Part shown: one piece after another, positions 44,053-53,589 of the stretch
How the letters are laid out: every line of letters begins with the position of its first letter
How positions within the stretch are numbered: position 1 is the first letter of the stretch
Origin: Gillisella vitis
Lineage (GTDB): Bacteria > Pseudomonadota > Alphaproteobacteria > Rhizobiales > Rhizobiaceae
Reading direction: 5' to 3'
Assembly (NCBI RefSeq): GCF_001541345.2
Contig: NZ_LMVL02000009.1
Location: 1-64,000 of the forward strand
DNA length: 64,000 bases
Position numbers and translations under genes: made by a program
Notes under the pieces: model-generated
What the model was told of the DNA's origin: nothing
Databases searched by the model: none
What the model saw: only the letters and a program-made list of their open reading frames with translations

Positions 44053-44945
44053 CGACCTCGATTTAAGTCGATCAGCTCATGGGCGCGCTGAAGGCAGTCC
44101 GGTTGTTCGCTGCGATAGCGAGAGTTGATCTCCATCATCAGGATGGTTTCCGGAAGGAAGTCGAGTTCGGCAAAGATTTCGTCGAAAGGGATATCGCCCC
44201 ACCCGAGAGGCATGTGTAAGTCGCCGATACCCAGTGCCGTGTATTCCTGGGGGAAATGTCCCTTGTAGAATTCAAACGGTCGGCCAAAGGAATCGTGGAC
44301 ATGCAGATGACCAGCGACCGGGGCCATGGCGCGGAGCTGATCGCGAAAATCAAGGCCCCGATAGGTTGATTCGAGATAGGCGTGACTGAAGTCGATCAGG
44401 GCTACGACATTCGGGTGGTTGACGGCCTTTACCGTCGCCGCAACCTCGGCCGGAGTTTGACGATACTGGCCCGGCTCTGTGGTAAAAATATTCTCGAAAG
44501 CGATGCGAACACCGTATCCTTTGGCGTGCTCGCCCAATTCGGACAGGGCTTCGCGTTGGCGCTCGTCAGCGCTGGCGCGTTCAGCAACCTGGTCGGCGCG
44601 AAGAAACCCCGCGTGCTGGACGAGGACGCGCGCGTTAATGCTGTCGCATATCTCGACCAATGCCTTTGCAGCATCGACCTGATACCGGTGCGTGGCGGGG
44701 TCCATGAAGTTCGAGGACACTAGGCCGTGGACGGTATAGCGAAAGGAGAATGTCTGAAGCAGGGTCCTGAGCCGATTGGCTCGCTCTTTGATGATACGGC
44801 CGCCCGCGATCAGATCGAGGCTGGAAAGGGCCAGTTCGACCGTGTCGACGCCGATTGACTGAAGCCGGCGCAGATCTCTCTCGAGGCTGCCAAGCTCGCC
44901 GTCTGCCGATGCCGTATTGAAGCCGGTTGCAATGATATTGCTCAT
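44049..44945 (-). CDS. Sugar phosphate isomerase/epimerase (TIM barrel)
   Basis: 298 residues of the xylose-isomerase-like barrel family. Metal ligands are suggested by RIAFENIF, LIDFSHAYL, HLHVHDSFG and ILMMEINSRY. It likely isomerises or epimerises a released sugar such as arabinose. Starts 23 bases after the NUDIX gene. Confidence 0.85.
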   Translation of the reverse strand: MSNIIATGFNTASADGELGSLERDLRRLQSIGVDTVELALSSLDLIAGGRIIKERANRLRTLLQTFSFRYTVHGLVSSNFMDPATHRYQVDAAKALVEICDSINARVLVQHAGFLRADQVAERASADERQREALSELGEHAKGYGVRIAFENIFTTEPGQYRQTPAEVAATVKAVNHPNVVALIDFSHAYLESTYRGLDFRDQLRAMAPVAGHLHVHDSFGRPFEFYKGHFPQEYTALGIGDLHMPLGWGDIPFDEIFAELDFLPETILMMEINSRYRSEQPDCLQRAHELIDLNRGR

Positions 44946-44967
44946 AGTGATTTCCGCTCCTCATGTT

Positions 44968-45552
44968 TCAGCCCGCCTTGGAGGCGCCGCCTGCGGTCCG
45001 TTGCTTTTCTCGTTGTTCCAGTCTCGCGAAGAGGCCGCGCAGTTCCGGCTCTCCGACCGCAGATGCCGCCGTGCTCGGGCTGAACCATTGAAGATCGCGC
45101 TGATGGCGCTCCGGAAAGTCATCTTCCGTTGTCTGGACATCGAGAAGATGAACCTGCACCGTTGCCGGGATGAGCTCACCGTCATCGAGCCTCTTGACAT
45201 AGGTGAAGTGACCCCAAGCCTTTTTTCGGACGCGCCCCCGGACACCTGCCTCTTCCCAGGCCTCCTGGCTTGCGACCTCGTGCGGCTTCTTTTTCCCCAT
45301 TGGCCAACCTTTGGGTATGACCCATCGACCGGTCCCGCGGCTGGTGATGAGAAGAATCTCAATTGGGCATGAACTTTCGCCGGTTCGCCGGTAGCAGATC
45401 GCCGCGTACTGGGGCCTGCTCTCTCTGTTCCAGAGCTTGTCTGCTACCAGGGTCAACCGCGTTAAAGCTGTTTGTCCTGCAGGTTCACCGGGCATGGCGT
45501 GATCCACCCTCAAATTGAGAAAGCGATGGCGGCCATCCTCGGTGAGGGGCAC
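44968..45552 (-). CDS. NUDIX hydrolase, diphosphoinositol-phosphatase-like
   Basis: 194 residues from a GTG at 45552, or 175 from the ATG at 45495. The Nudix box WPMGKKKPHEVASQEAWEEAGV keeps the EAWEEAG metal ligands, but the usual Arg before the first Glu is Gln and the early Glu is Lys, as in divergent DIPP-type members. The preceding GRWVIPKGWPMGK is typical of these. The substrate is unknown; a role in sugar-nucleotide or phospho-sugar clean-up in the opine pathway is possible. Confidence 0.85.
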   Translation of the reverse strand: MPLTEDGRHRFLNLRVDHAMPGEPAGQTALTRLTLVADKLWNRESRPQYAAICYRRTGESSCPIEILLITSRGTGRWVIPKGWPMGKKKPHEVASQEAWEEAGVRGRVRKKAWGHFTYVKRLDDGELIPATVQVHLLDVQTTEDDFPERHQRDLQWFSPSTAASAVGEPELRGLFARLEQREKQRTAGGASKAG

Positions 45553-45695
45553 GCTCTACGAACTGAATGTTCCTTTCCGAAGCAGCATCGCCCTGAAACA
45601 AGGGACCGCGCCCGGCTTTTGAGGGGCGCCGCGACCAGCAATGACGCGGCGCCCGGATTGCGAAGAGGTGTCCAATCAAACCGCCAGGGCCGCGA

Positions 45696-46514
45696 CTATG
45701 CAGCCGCAGAGACCTTTTCGATCAGCGGGCGCACCTTGCTCAGGAATTCCTCGCTTCCACACGCAAAGCGGAGCTTCGAAGAGAGATCGATGCTGTCCCA
45801 GTCGATCGTATTGGAGATACCCAGATTGCTGAGTATCGGCAGTGCTGCCATCACATCCCAGGTCGAATCCCCGAGCGACACGTAGCCGTCGGTCTCGCCC
45901 ATCGCCACTTCGATCATCGACAGCGTCGCCGCCCCGCAGAACCGGAAGCTGATATTCAGGTCATCCGAAATAAAGCGAATGACCTCCAGCCGGTCAGCCG
46001 TCGATGCCGAGGGGTGATAGCTAAAACCGGTCGAGGCGCGCGACATATCAAGCGCAGGCAGCGGCTTGATCGGTTGACCGTTGAGTTGAGTCGGAACAGT
46101 CTTCCCGCCGACCAGAGTCAGATCTCGAACAGGCGCATAAATCACCCCAAATGATGGACGACGGTTCTCGTAAAGGCCGACCGAGATTGCCCAGTTCTGG
46201 CCGCCGCGGACGAAGTTGAATGTTCCGTCGATCGGATCGATGACCCAGACGCGACCGGAGGTACCAGCGATCTCGCCACTCTCCTCACCCATGATGCCGT
46301 CATCCGGGAATGCCTTTCGCAAGCTGGCAATCAGAAATTCCTCAACGTCCTTGTCAGCCTCGGTAACGAGATCAAGGTGTCCCTTTGTCTCTACCGGAAG
46401 GCTCGACAGGGAACGAAAGTGAGCAAGGGCGCGCTCGCCGGCTTTGCGCGCGATCTTCTCGACAATGGCCGCGGTATCTTGGCCCGCAGACTTCGGATTA
46501 TTCTGATCAGCCAT
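45696..46514 (-). CDS. accG: Inositol-monophosphatase family sugar phosphatase (AccG-like)
   Basis: 272 residues. Metal-binding motifs are GEESGE near residue 77, WVIDPIDGTFNFVRG near 90 and STWDVMAALPIL near 220. On agrocinopine plasmids AccG of this family removes phosphate from the arabinose phosphate produced by the phosphodiesterase AccF. Overlaps the phosphodiesterase gene by eight bases, in the same order as accF-accG. Confidence 0.85.
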   Translation of the reverse strand: MADQNNPKSAGQDTAAIVEKIARKAGERALAHFRSLSSLPVETKGHLDLVTEADKDVEEFLIASLRKAFPDDGIMGEESGEIAGTSGRVWVIDPIDGTFNFVRGGQNWAISVGLYENRRPSFGVIYAPVRDLTLVGGKTVPTQLNGQPIKPLPALDMSRASTGFSYHPSASTADRLEVIRFISDDLNISFRFCGAATLSMIEVAMGETDGYVSLGDSTWDVMAALPILSNLGISNTIDWDSIDLSSKLRFACGSEEFLSKVRPLIEKVSAAA

Positions 46515-47307
46515 TTGCTTCTTCTTTCAGCCTTGCAACCTGTGCGACGTCGTCTCCGAGTAGCTGGTCGAGCTGACCATCGCGAATCCCCTGAACGACC
46601 TGAGCTTCGACATTGACGCCGTACTGCATCAGCTTTTCGTGATGTCCGGCTGGCAAATAGCAGAATGCCGCGAAGCCCTCGTCCCGAAGCTGGCGCGCCT
46701 CGCCGCTGGCGAAGTGGTAGATCTCAATGTTCATCGCATCGAGATTGGCCTGGCGGGCAATAGCGGCAGGGTCGATCAGGCGGGAGTGCATGAGACCAAC
46801 GGTCGGCACTTCCGGTATCGCTGCTTTCACGGCCTTCAGCTGGACATAATCGAACGAGGAGAACTGAATAAGGTCGGCACAACCCAGTTGGTCGACGAGC
46901 GCTCTCAGCTTCGGGAAGAAGATGTCATTCTGGTCGTAGATCTTGAGCTCGACCTGATAGATCATGTCGAGTTCACGGGCGAGCTGAAGGGCATCTTTCA
47001 GCAGCGGGATCCGTTCTCCGGCAAATTGTTCGCCGAACCAGCTTCCGGCGTCGAGCCTGGAAATCTCCGAATAGGTCATGTTCTGGACGAGACCGCGACC
47101 GTTGGTGGTCCGGTCGACCGTCTTGTCGTGAATGAGGACCAGTTCGCCATCGCGCGTGATCGAGAGGTCGGTCTCGCAGGTGACCTTGGGGCCCCCGAAT
47201 TCGGATGCCTTTCTAAAGGCTGTGAGCGTATTCTCCGGAGCGCCGGCGCTATGGCCTCGGTGACCACCAAGACGCAGAGTCTGCGGCGTCATTCTAAGCG
47301 GATTCAT
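46507..47307 (-). CDS. Glycerophosphodiester phosphodiesterase family (AccF-like), copy 1
   Basis: 266 residues. GGHRGHSAGAPENTLTAFRKA carries the catalytic His and the metal-binding Glu of the GDPD barrel; ELDMIYQVELKIYD and TVDRTTNGRG follow. No signal peptide, hence cytoplasmic after uptake. In agrocinopine catabolism AccF cleaves the sucrose-phosphate-arabinose diester. It is the nearer of two paralogs to the phosphatase. Confidence 0.85.
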   Translation of the reverse strand: MNPLRMTPQTLRLGGHRGHSAGAPENTLTAFRKASEFGGPKVTCETDLSITRDGELVLIHDKTVDRTTNGRGLVQNMTYSEISRLDAGSWFGEQFAGERIPLLKDALQLARELDMIYQVELKIYDQNDIFFPKLRALVDQLGCADLIQFSSFDYVQLKAVKAAIPEVPTVGLMHSRLIDPAAIARQANLDAMNIEIYHFASGEARQLRDEGFAAFCYLPAGHHEKLMQYGVNVEAQVVQGIRDGQLDQLLGDDVAQVARLKEEANG

Positions 47308-47399
47308 TTTCTTTCCTTTCGTTCAACCGAACTGCGCGTTGGGAGATCACGCAGGTAATTTCTGTCGGCATACAAAAACTGCCCATCTCCAGGCGGATG

Positions 47400-48197
47400 T
47401 CAGCTTGCGCTGCGCACGACGCGTTCGACCCAGGCAACGTCGTCGCCCAGCAATTGGTCGATATGTCCATCTGATATCCAACCGGCCACACGGCGTTCGA
47501 TATCGTCGCCATAGGAGGCTCGACGCTCGATCTCCTTTTGGGTTGCGATGACGACGACAGTGGCTGCGATGCCATTCCTGTGGAGCAGGATTGCCTCCTC
47601 TGGCGAGAACCGGTGCCAATCGAACTGAAGCGCATCGAGATGCGCCTCTTTCGCAAGCGCGACCGGATCCATGAAGCTGGTGTGGCTGAGACCGACGGTC
47701 GGGACCTCCGGGATCTGTCTCTTGATGTCCCGAAGTTGCCTGAAGTCGAGCGACGAAAACCACACGACGTCGTGGGCATCCAGCTCATCGAGCAACGCAG
47801 CCGTCTTCGGAAAGAGCAGGTCGTCCAGTCCCTGAACCTTCAGCTCAAGTTGCAGCAGCATCCCGTTCTCCCGGGCAAACACGATGGCCTCGCGCAATGT
47901 CGGTACGCGCTCGCCTTCAAACTCCGGAGAAAACCAACTGCTGACATCGAGCGCCTTGAGTTCGGCCAGCGTCATCTTTGACACCAAGCCTTTGCCGTTC
48001 GATGTGCGGTCGACCGTGGCATCATGGAAAAGGATCAACTCACCGTCGGCCGACAGGACCAGATCGGTCTCGCAAATGGTTGCACCGAGCTCCTTTGCCA
48101 TGCGGAAGGACGCAAACGTGTTTTCAGGCGAAGCGACAAGGTGACCGCGGTGTCCGCAGATATGAACTGTCCCGGTCTCTGATCGTAAAATCGACAT
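47400..48197 (-). CDS. Glycerophosphodiester phosphodiesterase family, copy 2
   Basis: 265 residues with the same hallmarks (CGHRGHLVASPENTFASFRMA, DATVDRTSNGKGLVS, LQLELKVQG). By eye roughly half of the positions match copy 1, so this is an old duplication. Two phosphodiesterases in one operon could cleave different opines (agrocinopines A/B versus C/D) or opposite sides of the phosphate. Lies 93 bases upstream of copy 1. Confidence 0.85.
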   Translation of the reverse strand: MSILRSETGTVHICGHRGHLVASPENTFASFRMAKELGATICETDLVLSADGELILFHDATVDRTSNGKGLVSKMTLAELKALDVSSWFSPEFEGERVPTLREAIVFARENGMLLQLELKVQGLDDLLFPKTAALLDELDAHDVVWFSSLDFRQLRDIKRQIPEVPTVGLSHTSFMDPVALAKEAHLDALQFDWHRFSPEEAILLHRNGIAATVVVIATQKEIERRASYGDDIERRVAGWISDGHIDQLLGDDVAWVERVVRSAS

Positions 48198-48293
48198 GGT
48201 ATAAATCCTGTCACTGGCTAAGTACGCCGTCCGGACGCCGGTTGTGGACTATCTGGCCGGAGTGGGGCGTCAGACGAAATTAAACCGTTCCGG

Positions 48294-49169
48294 TCATTTC
48301 AGCGTGGGGTCGAAGATGTCGCGCAACTGATCGCCGATAAGGCTGATGGTCAGTCCAAGTACGAAAATGACGACTCCGGGAACGATCGAAATCCACCATT
48401 CCGTCATGATGTAGTCGCGGCCCGCACCAACCAGCGATCCAAGGCTGACCATCGGTGGCTGCACACCGAGCCCAAGGAAGCTCAATGAAGATTCCAGAAT
48501 CAGAACCTCGGGCATCACGACCGTGAACGTGACGAGCACGATGGCAAGAATGTTGGGAAGAACGTGCTTCACCGCGATACGGAAGCTGCCGGCGCCATTG
48601 CGATGCAAGGCAGCGATATACGGTTTTTCCAGTTCAAGACCGGCCATGGTCCGCGTCAGTCGCGCGAAACGCTCCCACCCGAACAAGCCAAGCAGGCAGA
48701 TGAAGAGCGTCAGGCTGTTTCCGAGGAAGGCCAATACCGTTAGTGCGATGATGATAAACGGCATGGATGCCTGGAAATCGACAGCTACCCGGATAATGGC
48801 ATCGGCGAGACCACGGCGGAAGGCGGCAATAAGGCCCAGCGTGGTGCCGATGGTCATGCTGATGATCGCCGCACCGAGCGATATCATGATGCTCATGCGC
48901 AGTGCATAGAAGATGCGGCTGAGGATATCGCGCCCCATCTCATCCGTGCCGAACCAGTGCACGGCGCCGGTCCCGACGTGAAGCGGCGGCATCTTACGCG
49001 CCTTCAGGTCAATCTGAGCAAATCCGTATGGTGCCAGTTTGTCGGCGAAGACGGCCAGGCAAATAGCTGCAACCATCACGAAAAGGCACATGGCCAGCAG
49101 AGGGTTGATGCGCGGCAGCTTCGAGACGAGGTCGGAGCTCTTCGGTGTAGCGGGCGTAAGATCTGTCAT
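48294..49169 (-). CDS. Opine/oligopeptide ABC permease (DppC-like)
   Basis: 291 residues from the ATG at 49169 (AAGGAGG upstream). N-terminal OppC-type extension and helix, GTDEMGRDILSRIFYALR motif, then the permease EAA loop (LHRNGAGSFRIAVKHVLPN). Partner of the DppB-like permease. Corresponds to one of the two permeases of the Acc agrocinopine importer. Confidence 0.9.
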   Translation of the reverse strand: MTDLTPATPKSSDLVSKLPRINPLLAMCLFVMVAAICLAVFADKLAPYGFAQIDLKARKMPPLHVGTGAVHWFGTDEMGRDILSRIFYALRMSIMISLGAAIISMTIGTTLGLIAAFRRGLADAIIRVAVDFQASMPFIIIALTVLAFLGNSLTLFICLLGLFGWERFARLTRTMAGLELEKPYIAALHRNGAGSFRIAVKHVLPNILAIVLVTFTVVMPEVLILESSLSFLGLGVQPPMVSLGSLVGAGRDYIMTEWWISIVPGVVIFVLGLTISLIGDQLRDIFDPTLK

Positions 49170-49180
49170 GGATGCCTCCT

Positions 49181-50107
49181 TCAAGACCGGTTCGAGTAGC
49201 GCAGGCGCGGGTCAGCCAGCGTCTGGAGGAAATCGACGAGCAGATTTGCACTGACCATGGCGATCGTGATGAGAATGACGATAGCCTGCACGACCGCGAC
49301 ATCGCGGGACGCCACGGAACTGATGAGGAGGAGGCCGACGCCGGGCCATGCGTAGACGGCTTCAACGACCGCCGATCCACCGATCATTCCACCAAGCAGA
49401 AATCCGAGCAGTGTCAGAAGTGGGAGGGCCGCGTTCGGCATCACATGCCTGACGATAAGTCCCCACTCCGAGACACGACGCGCGCGCGCCGCGAGGATAT
49501 AGCGTTGGCCCATGACCTCGAGGGCGCTGGAGCGAACGAACCTCGCGATGACTCCCGCGTTGTAAAGACCGATTACCAATGTGGGCATCACCAGGTGAGC
49601 GAGCGTCGATCCTCCGCCGGACGGCAGGATCCGCAATTTCACGGCGAAGAGCTGGATGAGGAGAATTCCGGTCAGAAAAGTCGGGACGGAATGGGTCAGC
49701 ACAGCAAGGCCAATCACGGTCCGGTCGACGATACCGCCACGGTAACGTGCGGCCACGATGCCGAGTGGAACACCGACGACGAGAGCAAGTACAAGTGCTG
49801 CCGCCATGAGCTGCAAAGTGGCCGGAAGCTTTCCGAGGACTGTACCGAGCGCGTCTTGGCCGCTACGTAGCGACACTCCGAAATCCCCGGTCAGCATGCG
49901 CCCGATATAAGCGAAATACTGTTCGGTGACAGGACGATCCAGACCCCATTGCTGGCGCAGCATCTCGATGACCTGGGGTGGGGTTTCGACACCAAGAAGC
50001 GAAGTCATCGGATCGCCGCTGATGCGAAGCATGACGAAGGTGAAGGTGATGACGAGCCAGACCGTTAAGATTGCGCGCAGGACTGCGCTGGTCATTGTGT
50101 TCAGCAT
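49181..50107 (-). CDS. Opine/oligopeptide ABC permease (DppB-like)
   Basis: 308 residues with six membrane helices, the QWGLDRPVTEQYFAYIGRML segment typical of OppB/DppB, and the EAA loop AARARRVSEWGLIVRHVMPNA. Overlaps the upstream ATPase gene by seven bases. Confidence 0.9.
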   Translation of the reverse strand: MLNTMTSAVLRAILTVWLVITFTFVMLRISGDPMTSLLGVETPPQVIEMLRQQWGLDRPVTEQYFAYIGRMLTGDFGVSLRSGQDALGTVLGKLPATLQLMAAALVLALVVGVPLGIVAARYRGGIVDRTVIGLAVLTHSVPTFLTGILLIQLFAVKLRILPSGGGSTLAHLVMPTLVIGLYNAGVIARFVRSSALEVMGQRYILAARARRVSEWGLIVRHVMPNAALPLLTLLGFLLGGMIGGSAVVEAVYAWPGVGLLLISSVASRDVAVVQAIVILITIAMVSANLLVDFLQTLADPRLRYSNRS

Positions 50108-50973
50108 GATGCAGCCTCCGTAGGTATCTGGCGGTTGGATGCGGAATCCGCCGAATTTGCCCGGCGCCTGCCTTTCGGGACCGCCGCGAGCAGTTTCACC
50201 GTGTAGGGATCGGAGGGCCCGGCAAAGACTTTTGCGGTCGGTCCTGTCTCCACCACGCGACCGGCCTGCATCACGACGACGCGATGCGACACATGCCGCA
50301 CCACGCGCACATCATGGCTGATGAACAGGATGGAGAGACCGCGCTTCTCCTGAAGATCGAGCAGGAGATTGAGAACCTGTGCCTGGACCGACACGTCCAG
50401 CGCCGAGACAGGTTCGTCGCAGAGCAGGATCTTCGGTTCGGCAACGAGCGCCCTGGCGATGGCGGCGCGTTGCCGCTGGCCGCCCGACATCTGATGGGGA
50501 TAGCGGTCCAGCATCGCGCTTGGAAGTGCGACTGCATCGAGCGCATCCCTGGCCATATCACGCCGATCTGTCTTGCGTCCGATCGAATGAATGGCGAGCA
50601 CTTCCTCGATCTGGTGACCGATCGTATGGCGCGGGTCGAAAGCGCCAAGCGTATCCTGGGCGACGACTTGAAGGACACGTGCCAGGCGCCGACGGTTCGG
50701 CCGGAGATACGTTTTGAATGGCTCGCCGAACAGCTCCAGCGATCCGCTATCGGGATTGCGGTCACCGCAAAGAAGTGCGGAAAGGGTCGATTTACCGCAT
50801 CCAGACTCACCGACCAGACCGAGCGTTTCGCCCTGGCCGAGGGTGAGGGAGACGCCGCGGACGGCATGGTGACCCTTGCGGCTATTCGGCAAAAGTGAAA
50901 AGCCGGATTTGTAAGTGAAATCAAGATCGCGGGCTTCGAGAACGGTCGTCCTGCCCAATGTTTCCAGACTCAT
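50101..50973 (-). CDS. Opine/oligopeptide ABC ATPase (DppF-like)
   Basis: 290 residues. Walker A GESGCGKST, signature MSGGQRQR, Walker B ILLCDEPVSALD, and the OppF-type HAVRGVSLTLGQGE start. Second ATPase of the importer; its start overlaps the stop of the first by four bases. Confidence 0.92.
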   Translation of the reverse strand: MSLETLGRTTVLEARDLDFTYKSGFSLLPNSRKGHHAVRGVSLTLGQGETLGLVGESGCGKSTLSALLCGDRNPDSGSLELFGEPFKTYLRPNRRRLARVLQVVAQDTLGAFDPRHTIGHQIEEVLAIHSIGRKTDRRDMARDALDAVALPSAMLDRYPHQMSGGQRQRAAIARALVAEPKILLCDEPVSALDVSVQAQVLNLLLDLQEKRGLSILFISHDVRVVRHVSHRVVVMQAGRVVETGPTAKVFAGPSDPYTVKLLAAVPKGRRRANSADSASNRQIPTEAASC

Positions 50974-51830
50974 GGCGAGAGCTCCGTTTCGTTTGTTGAT
51001 GCTACGGCTTCGAGCCGCCAGTTCTGAGGCATTTCCACCAACCTGGTCAGCGGTTCGCCGTGTCCTGGCATCGCGTCCAGCAGGAGGCGTGTGTAGGGAT
51101 GGCTCGGCCGCTCGTAGATATTCTCAGTCGTATCGATTTCCATGATTTCGCCGCCGTACATGACGACGATGCGATCACAGACCTCGGCGATTAGATCGAG
51201 ATCATGGCTGATAAAGATCATGGCGATGCCGCGTTTACGGACCAACGAAACGAGAAGCGAAACGACCTGGGCCTGAACAGTAACGTCCAGGGCCGTCGTC
51301 GGCTCATCTGCAATGACCAGGTGCGGTTCAAGAGCAAGGGCCGTTGCGATCATGACGCGCTGGCACATGCCTCCGGAAAATTGCGAGGGGTAGTAGTGAT
51401 AACGCTTTTCAGGCTCGTCGATCGCGACGTCCTTCAGGAGCTGCAGTGCTATCTTGCGAGCTTCTTCCGCAGAGTGTCCGGCACTTCTTGCGGCCTCGGC
51501 GATTTGTTCGCCAACAGTTCGCACCGGATTAAGACAGGAGACCGGCTCCTGGAAAATCATACCGATCGGTGGAAGCATTTTCGACGCAAGTGCCCCTGGC
51601 AGATCGGAGGCTTCAAATGCGTGGTCGCCGATCGTCACCGTACCGGAAGCATGAGCCATAGCCGGCAGGAGGCCGGCTATGGCGAGGCAGGAGAGCGATT
51701 TTCCCGAACCGCTCTCTCCCACGATCCCAAGAATTTCGCCTTCCTTGACATCGAAAGAGACGGACTTGACTGGAGTCAGTTTCAAAAAGGAAATGCTCAA
51801 GTCTCGAATGGAGAGAACGGGTTCACTCAT
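50970..51830 (-). CDS. Opine/oligopeptide ABC ATPase (DppD-like)
   Basis: 286 residues. Walker A GESGSGKSL, with Leu in the last place, signature FSGGMCQR, Walker B LVIADEPTTALD, and the C-terminal HPYTRLLLDAMPG typical of OppD. Ten bases after the binding-protein gene. Confidence 0.92.
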   Translation of the reverse strand: MSEPVLSIRDLSISFLKLTPVKSVSFDVKEGEILGIVGESGSGKSLSCLAIAGLLPAMAHASGTVTIGDHAFEASDLPGALASKMLPPIGMIFQEPVSCLNPVRTVGEQIAEAARSAGHSAEEARKIALQLLKDVAIDEPEKRYHYYPSQFSGGMCQRVMIATALALEPHLVIADEPTTALDVTVQAQVVSLLVSLVRKRGIAMIFISHDLDLIAEVCDRIVVMYGGEIMEIDTTENIYERPSHPYTRLLLDAMPGHGEPLTRLVEMPQNWRLEAVASTNETELSP

Positions 51831-51840
51831 TGGCGCATCC

Positions 51841-53400
51841 TCATTTGGTGGTGTTTGCGAAGGACAGGCTTTGGGCGCCGAGGTCCATGGCGAAAGTCTG
51901 CTTAGGCTCCCACTTCAACTTGTTGGAAATCCCGTAGAAGACGGCGTTCTGGTGCAGGACGGTGATGCCCGGATCCTTTAACTCGATGATGTCCAGCATG
52001 TCGGAAAAGATCTTGGCGCGATCAGCCGGATCGATGGCCTGTTCGAGCTTCGCACCGAGAGCGTCGAATTCCGGGTTCTCCCAGATCTTTTGTGTACCCA
52101 TCGTTGCGGTCTTTGCGAACGAAAGCGCGTACACGGATACATAAGGATCCGAAACGATGGCAGTGCTGGACCAATTGCCCGTCGCGCGAGCATTTGTGTT
52201 TTCGAATAATTTGCCGGCTTCGACAAATTCCAGCTTGGCATTGATACCCACGGCCTGCCACATAGCGACAATGGCCTCGCTGACCGGGTTTTCTGCCGTG
52301 TAATAGTTGTTCTGCGACCGGATCGTGATCTGCTCGCCGTTATAGCCGGCGTCCTTCAGGAGCTGCTGCGCCTTTTCTGGATTGTACTCGGGCTTTGGAC
52401 GATCCTTCAGGTAGATCGGTCCGAATTCCTTGAACTGCGCGCCATTCGGGACGACGGTTTTTCCATCCCAGATGGAGTCGACGATTGCCTGTCGATCAAT
52501 GGCCAGGCTTAGCGCCTGGCGAACGCGCGGATCCTTGAGCACAGGATTGTTCTTGTCGTAGAACAGGATGCGATTATTCGGAACCGGACCGCCGACGATC
52601 TTCGCCTCATTTGATTTGTTTACAACGTCGAGCTGGTCCGGCGGAAGATCGGTGACGATGTCATAGTCGCCCGCGAGAAGACCGGCGATGCGCGACGAGA
52701 CCTCCGGCACCACTTTGAAAGTAACGGTTTTAGCATTGGGCTTACCGCCGAAATATAGATCGTGAGCAGCCAGCGTGACATGATCGTTCGCGATAGACTC
52801 AATGACCTTGTACGGGCCCGCGCCGATTGGCTTCTGCTTCCACTTGACCCAGTCGCCGCCCATCTTCACCCAGGCGTCCTTGCTGATGACAACGGCGGAA
52901 TAGTTCGCCAGACGCTGCAACAAGACGGGATCCTTGAACTTCGTGACGAAGCGCACTGTTTCCGGATCGACAACGTCGACATGATCAAGGCTGCTAAAGC
53001 TTGTCAGGTAGGTTGGATATCCAGGCGCCTTTGGATCAGTCAAGCGTTCCGGACCAAACGAAAATGCCACGTCGTCTGCGGTCATTTCACGGCTGTCGTG
53101 GAAGATGACGCCCTTGCGAAGCTTTATTTCCAGGGTCGTGTCGTCGATCCATTTCCACGAGATCGCAAGGTTCGGCCGAACCGTGTAATCGTTCAGGTCG
53201 AGCTTTAGCAAAGTTTCGTGGATCGATGGGTTATTGCGGAACGCGGCGTTGGATGCCTGGTCGACCGGCTCCTGGGTCTCGGGGTTTTTCTGAACTGCTA
53301 TTCTCAAGTCGCGACGATTGTCCTCCTGAGCGACGGCTGCCCCGGCCGCCAGCGAGGCAATGACGAGTGCCGTCGACGCAATGAATGTTCTTCTCTTCAT
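51841..53400 (-). CDS. accA: Periplasmic opine-binding protein (AccA-like, family 5)
   Basis: 519 residues from the ATG at 53400 (GGAG five bases upstream; a GTG three codons earlier is possible). Signal peptide MKRRTFIASTALVIASLAAG, cut after VAQ. Mature part is a family-5 binding protein (KLRKGVIFHDSREMTADDVAFS, RQALSLAIDRQAIVD). On nopaline Ti plasmids the equivalent AccA binds agrocinopines A and B and lets in agrocin 84. Gene order SBP, ATPase, ATPase, permease, permease, phosphodiesterase, phosphatase agrees with accA to accG. Confidence 0.85.
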   Translation of the reverse strand: MKRRTFIASTALVIASLAAGAAVAQEDNRRDLRIAVQKNPETQEPVDQASNAAFRNNPSIHETLLKLDLNDYTVRPNLAISWKWIDDTTLEIKLRKGVIFHDSREMTADDVAFSFGPERLTDPKAPGYPTYLTSFSSLDHVDVVDPETVRFVTKFKDPVLLQRLANYSAVVISKDAWVKMGGDWVKWKQKPIGAGPYKVIESIANDHVTLAAHDLYFGGKPNAKTVTFKVVPEVSSRIAGLLAGDYDIVTDLPPDQLDVVNKSNEAKIVGGPVPNNRILFYDKNNPVLKDPRVRQALSLAIDRQAIVDSIWDGKTVVPNGAQFKEFGPIYLKDRPKPEYNPEKAQQLLKDAGYNGEQITIRSQNNYYTAENPVSEAIVAMWQAVGINAKLEFVEAGKLFENTNARATGNWSSTAIVSDPYVSVYALSFAKTATMGTQKIWENPEFDALGAKLEQAIDPADRAKIFSDMLDIIELKDPGITVLHQNAVFYGISNKLKWEPKQTFAMDLGAQSLSFANTTK

Positions 53401-53589
53401 ATTCTCCACTCCCTGACGAGGCCGGTCAGCTGGGCTGTACCGAGCCGGTGCTTCTTGCTTTCACTCCCTGTCGCCGACGCTATGTTGGCGACTTCCCCCA
53501 CGCTTTGATCCGGCGAGACGAGACCTGAGACGGGCAATCAATGCCCATCGAACTCTGTTCGAGGATGGACGCACACCGAGCGTGGACCC

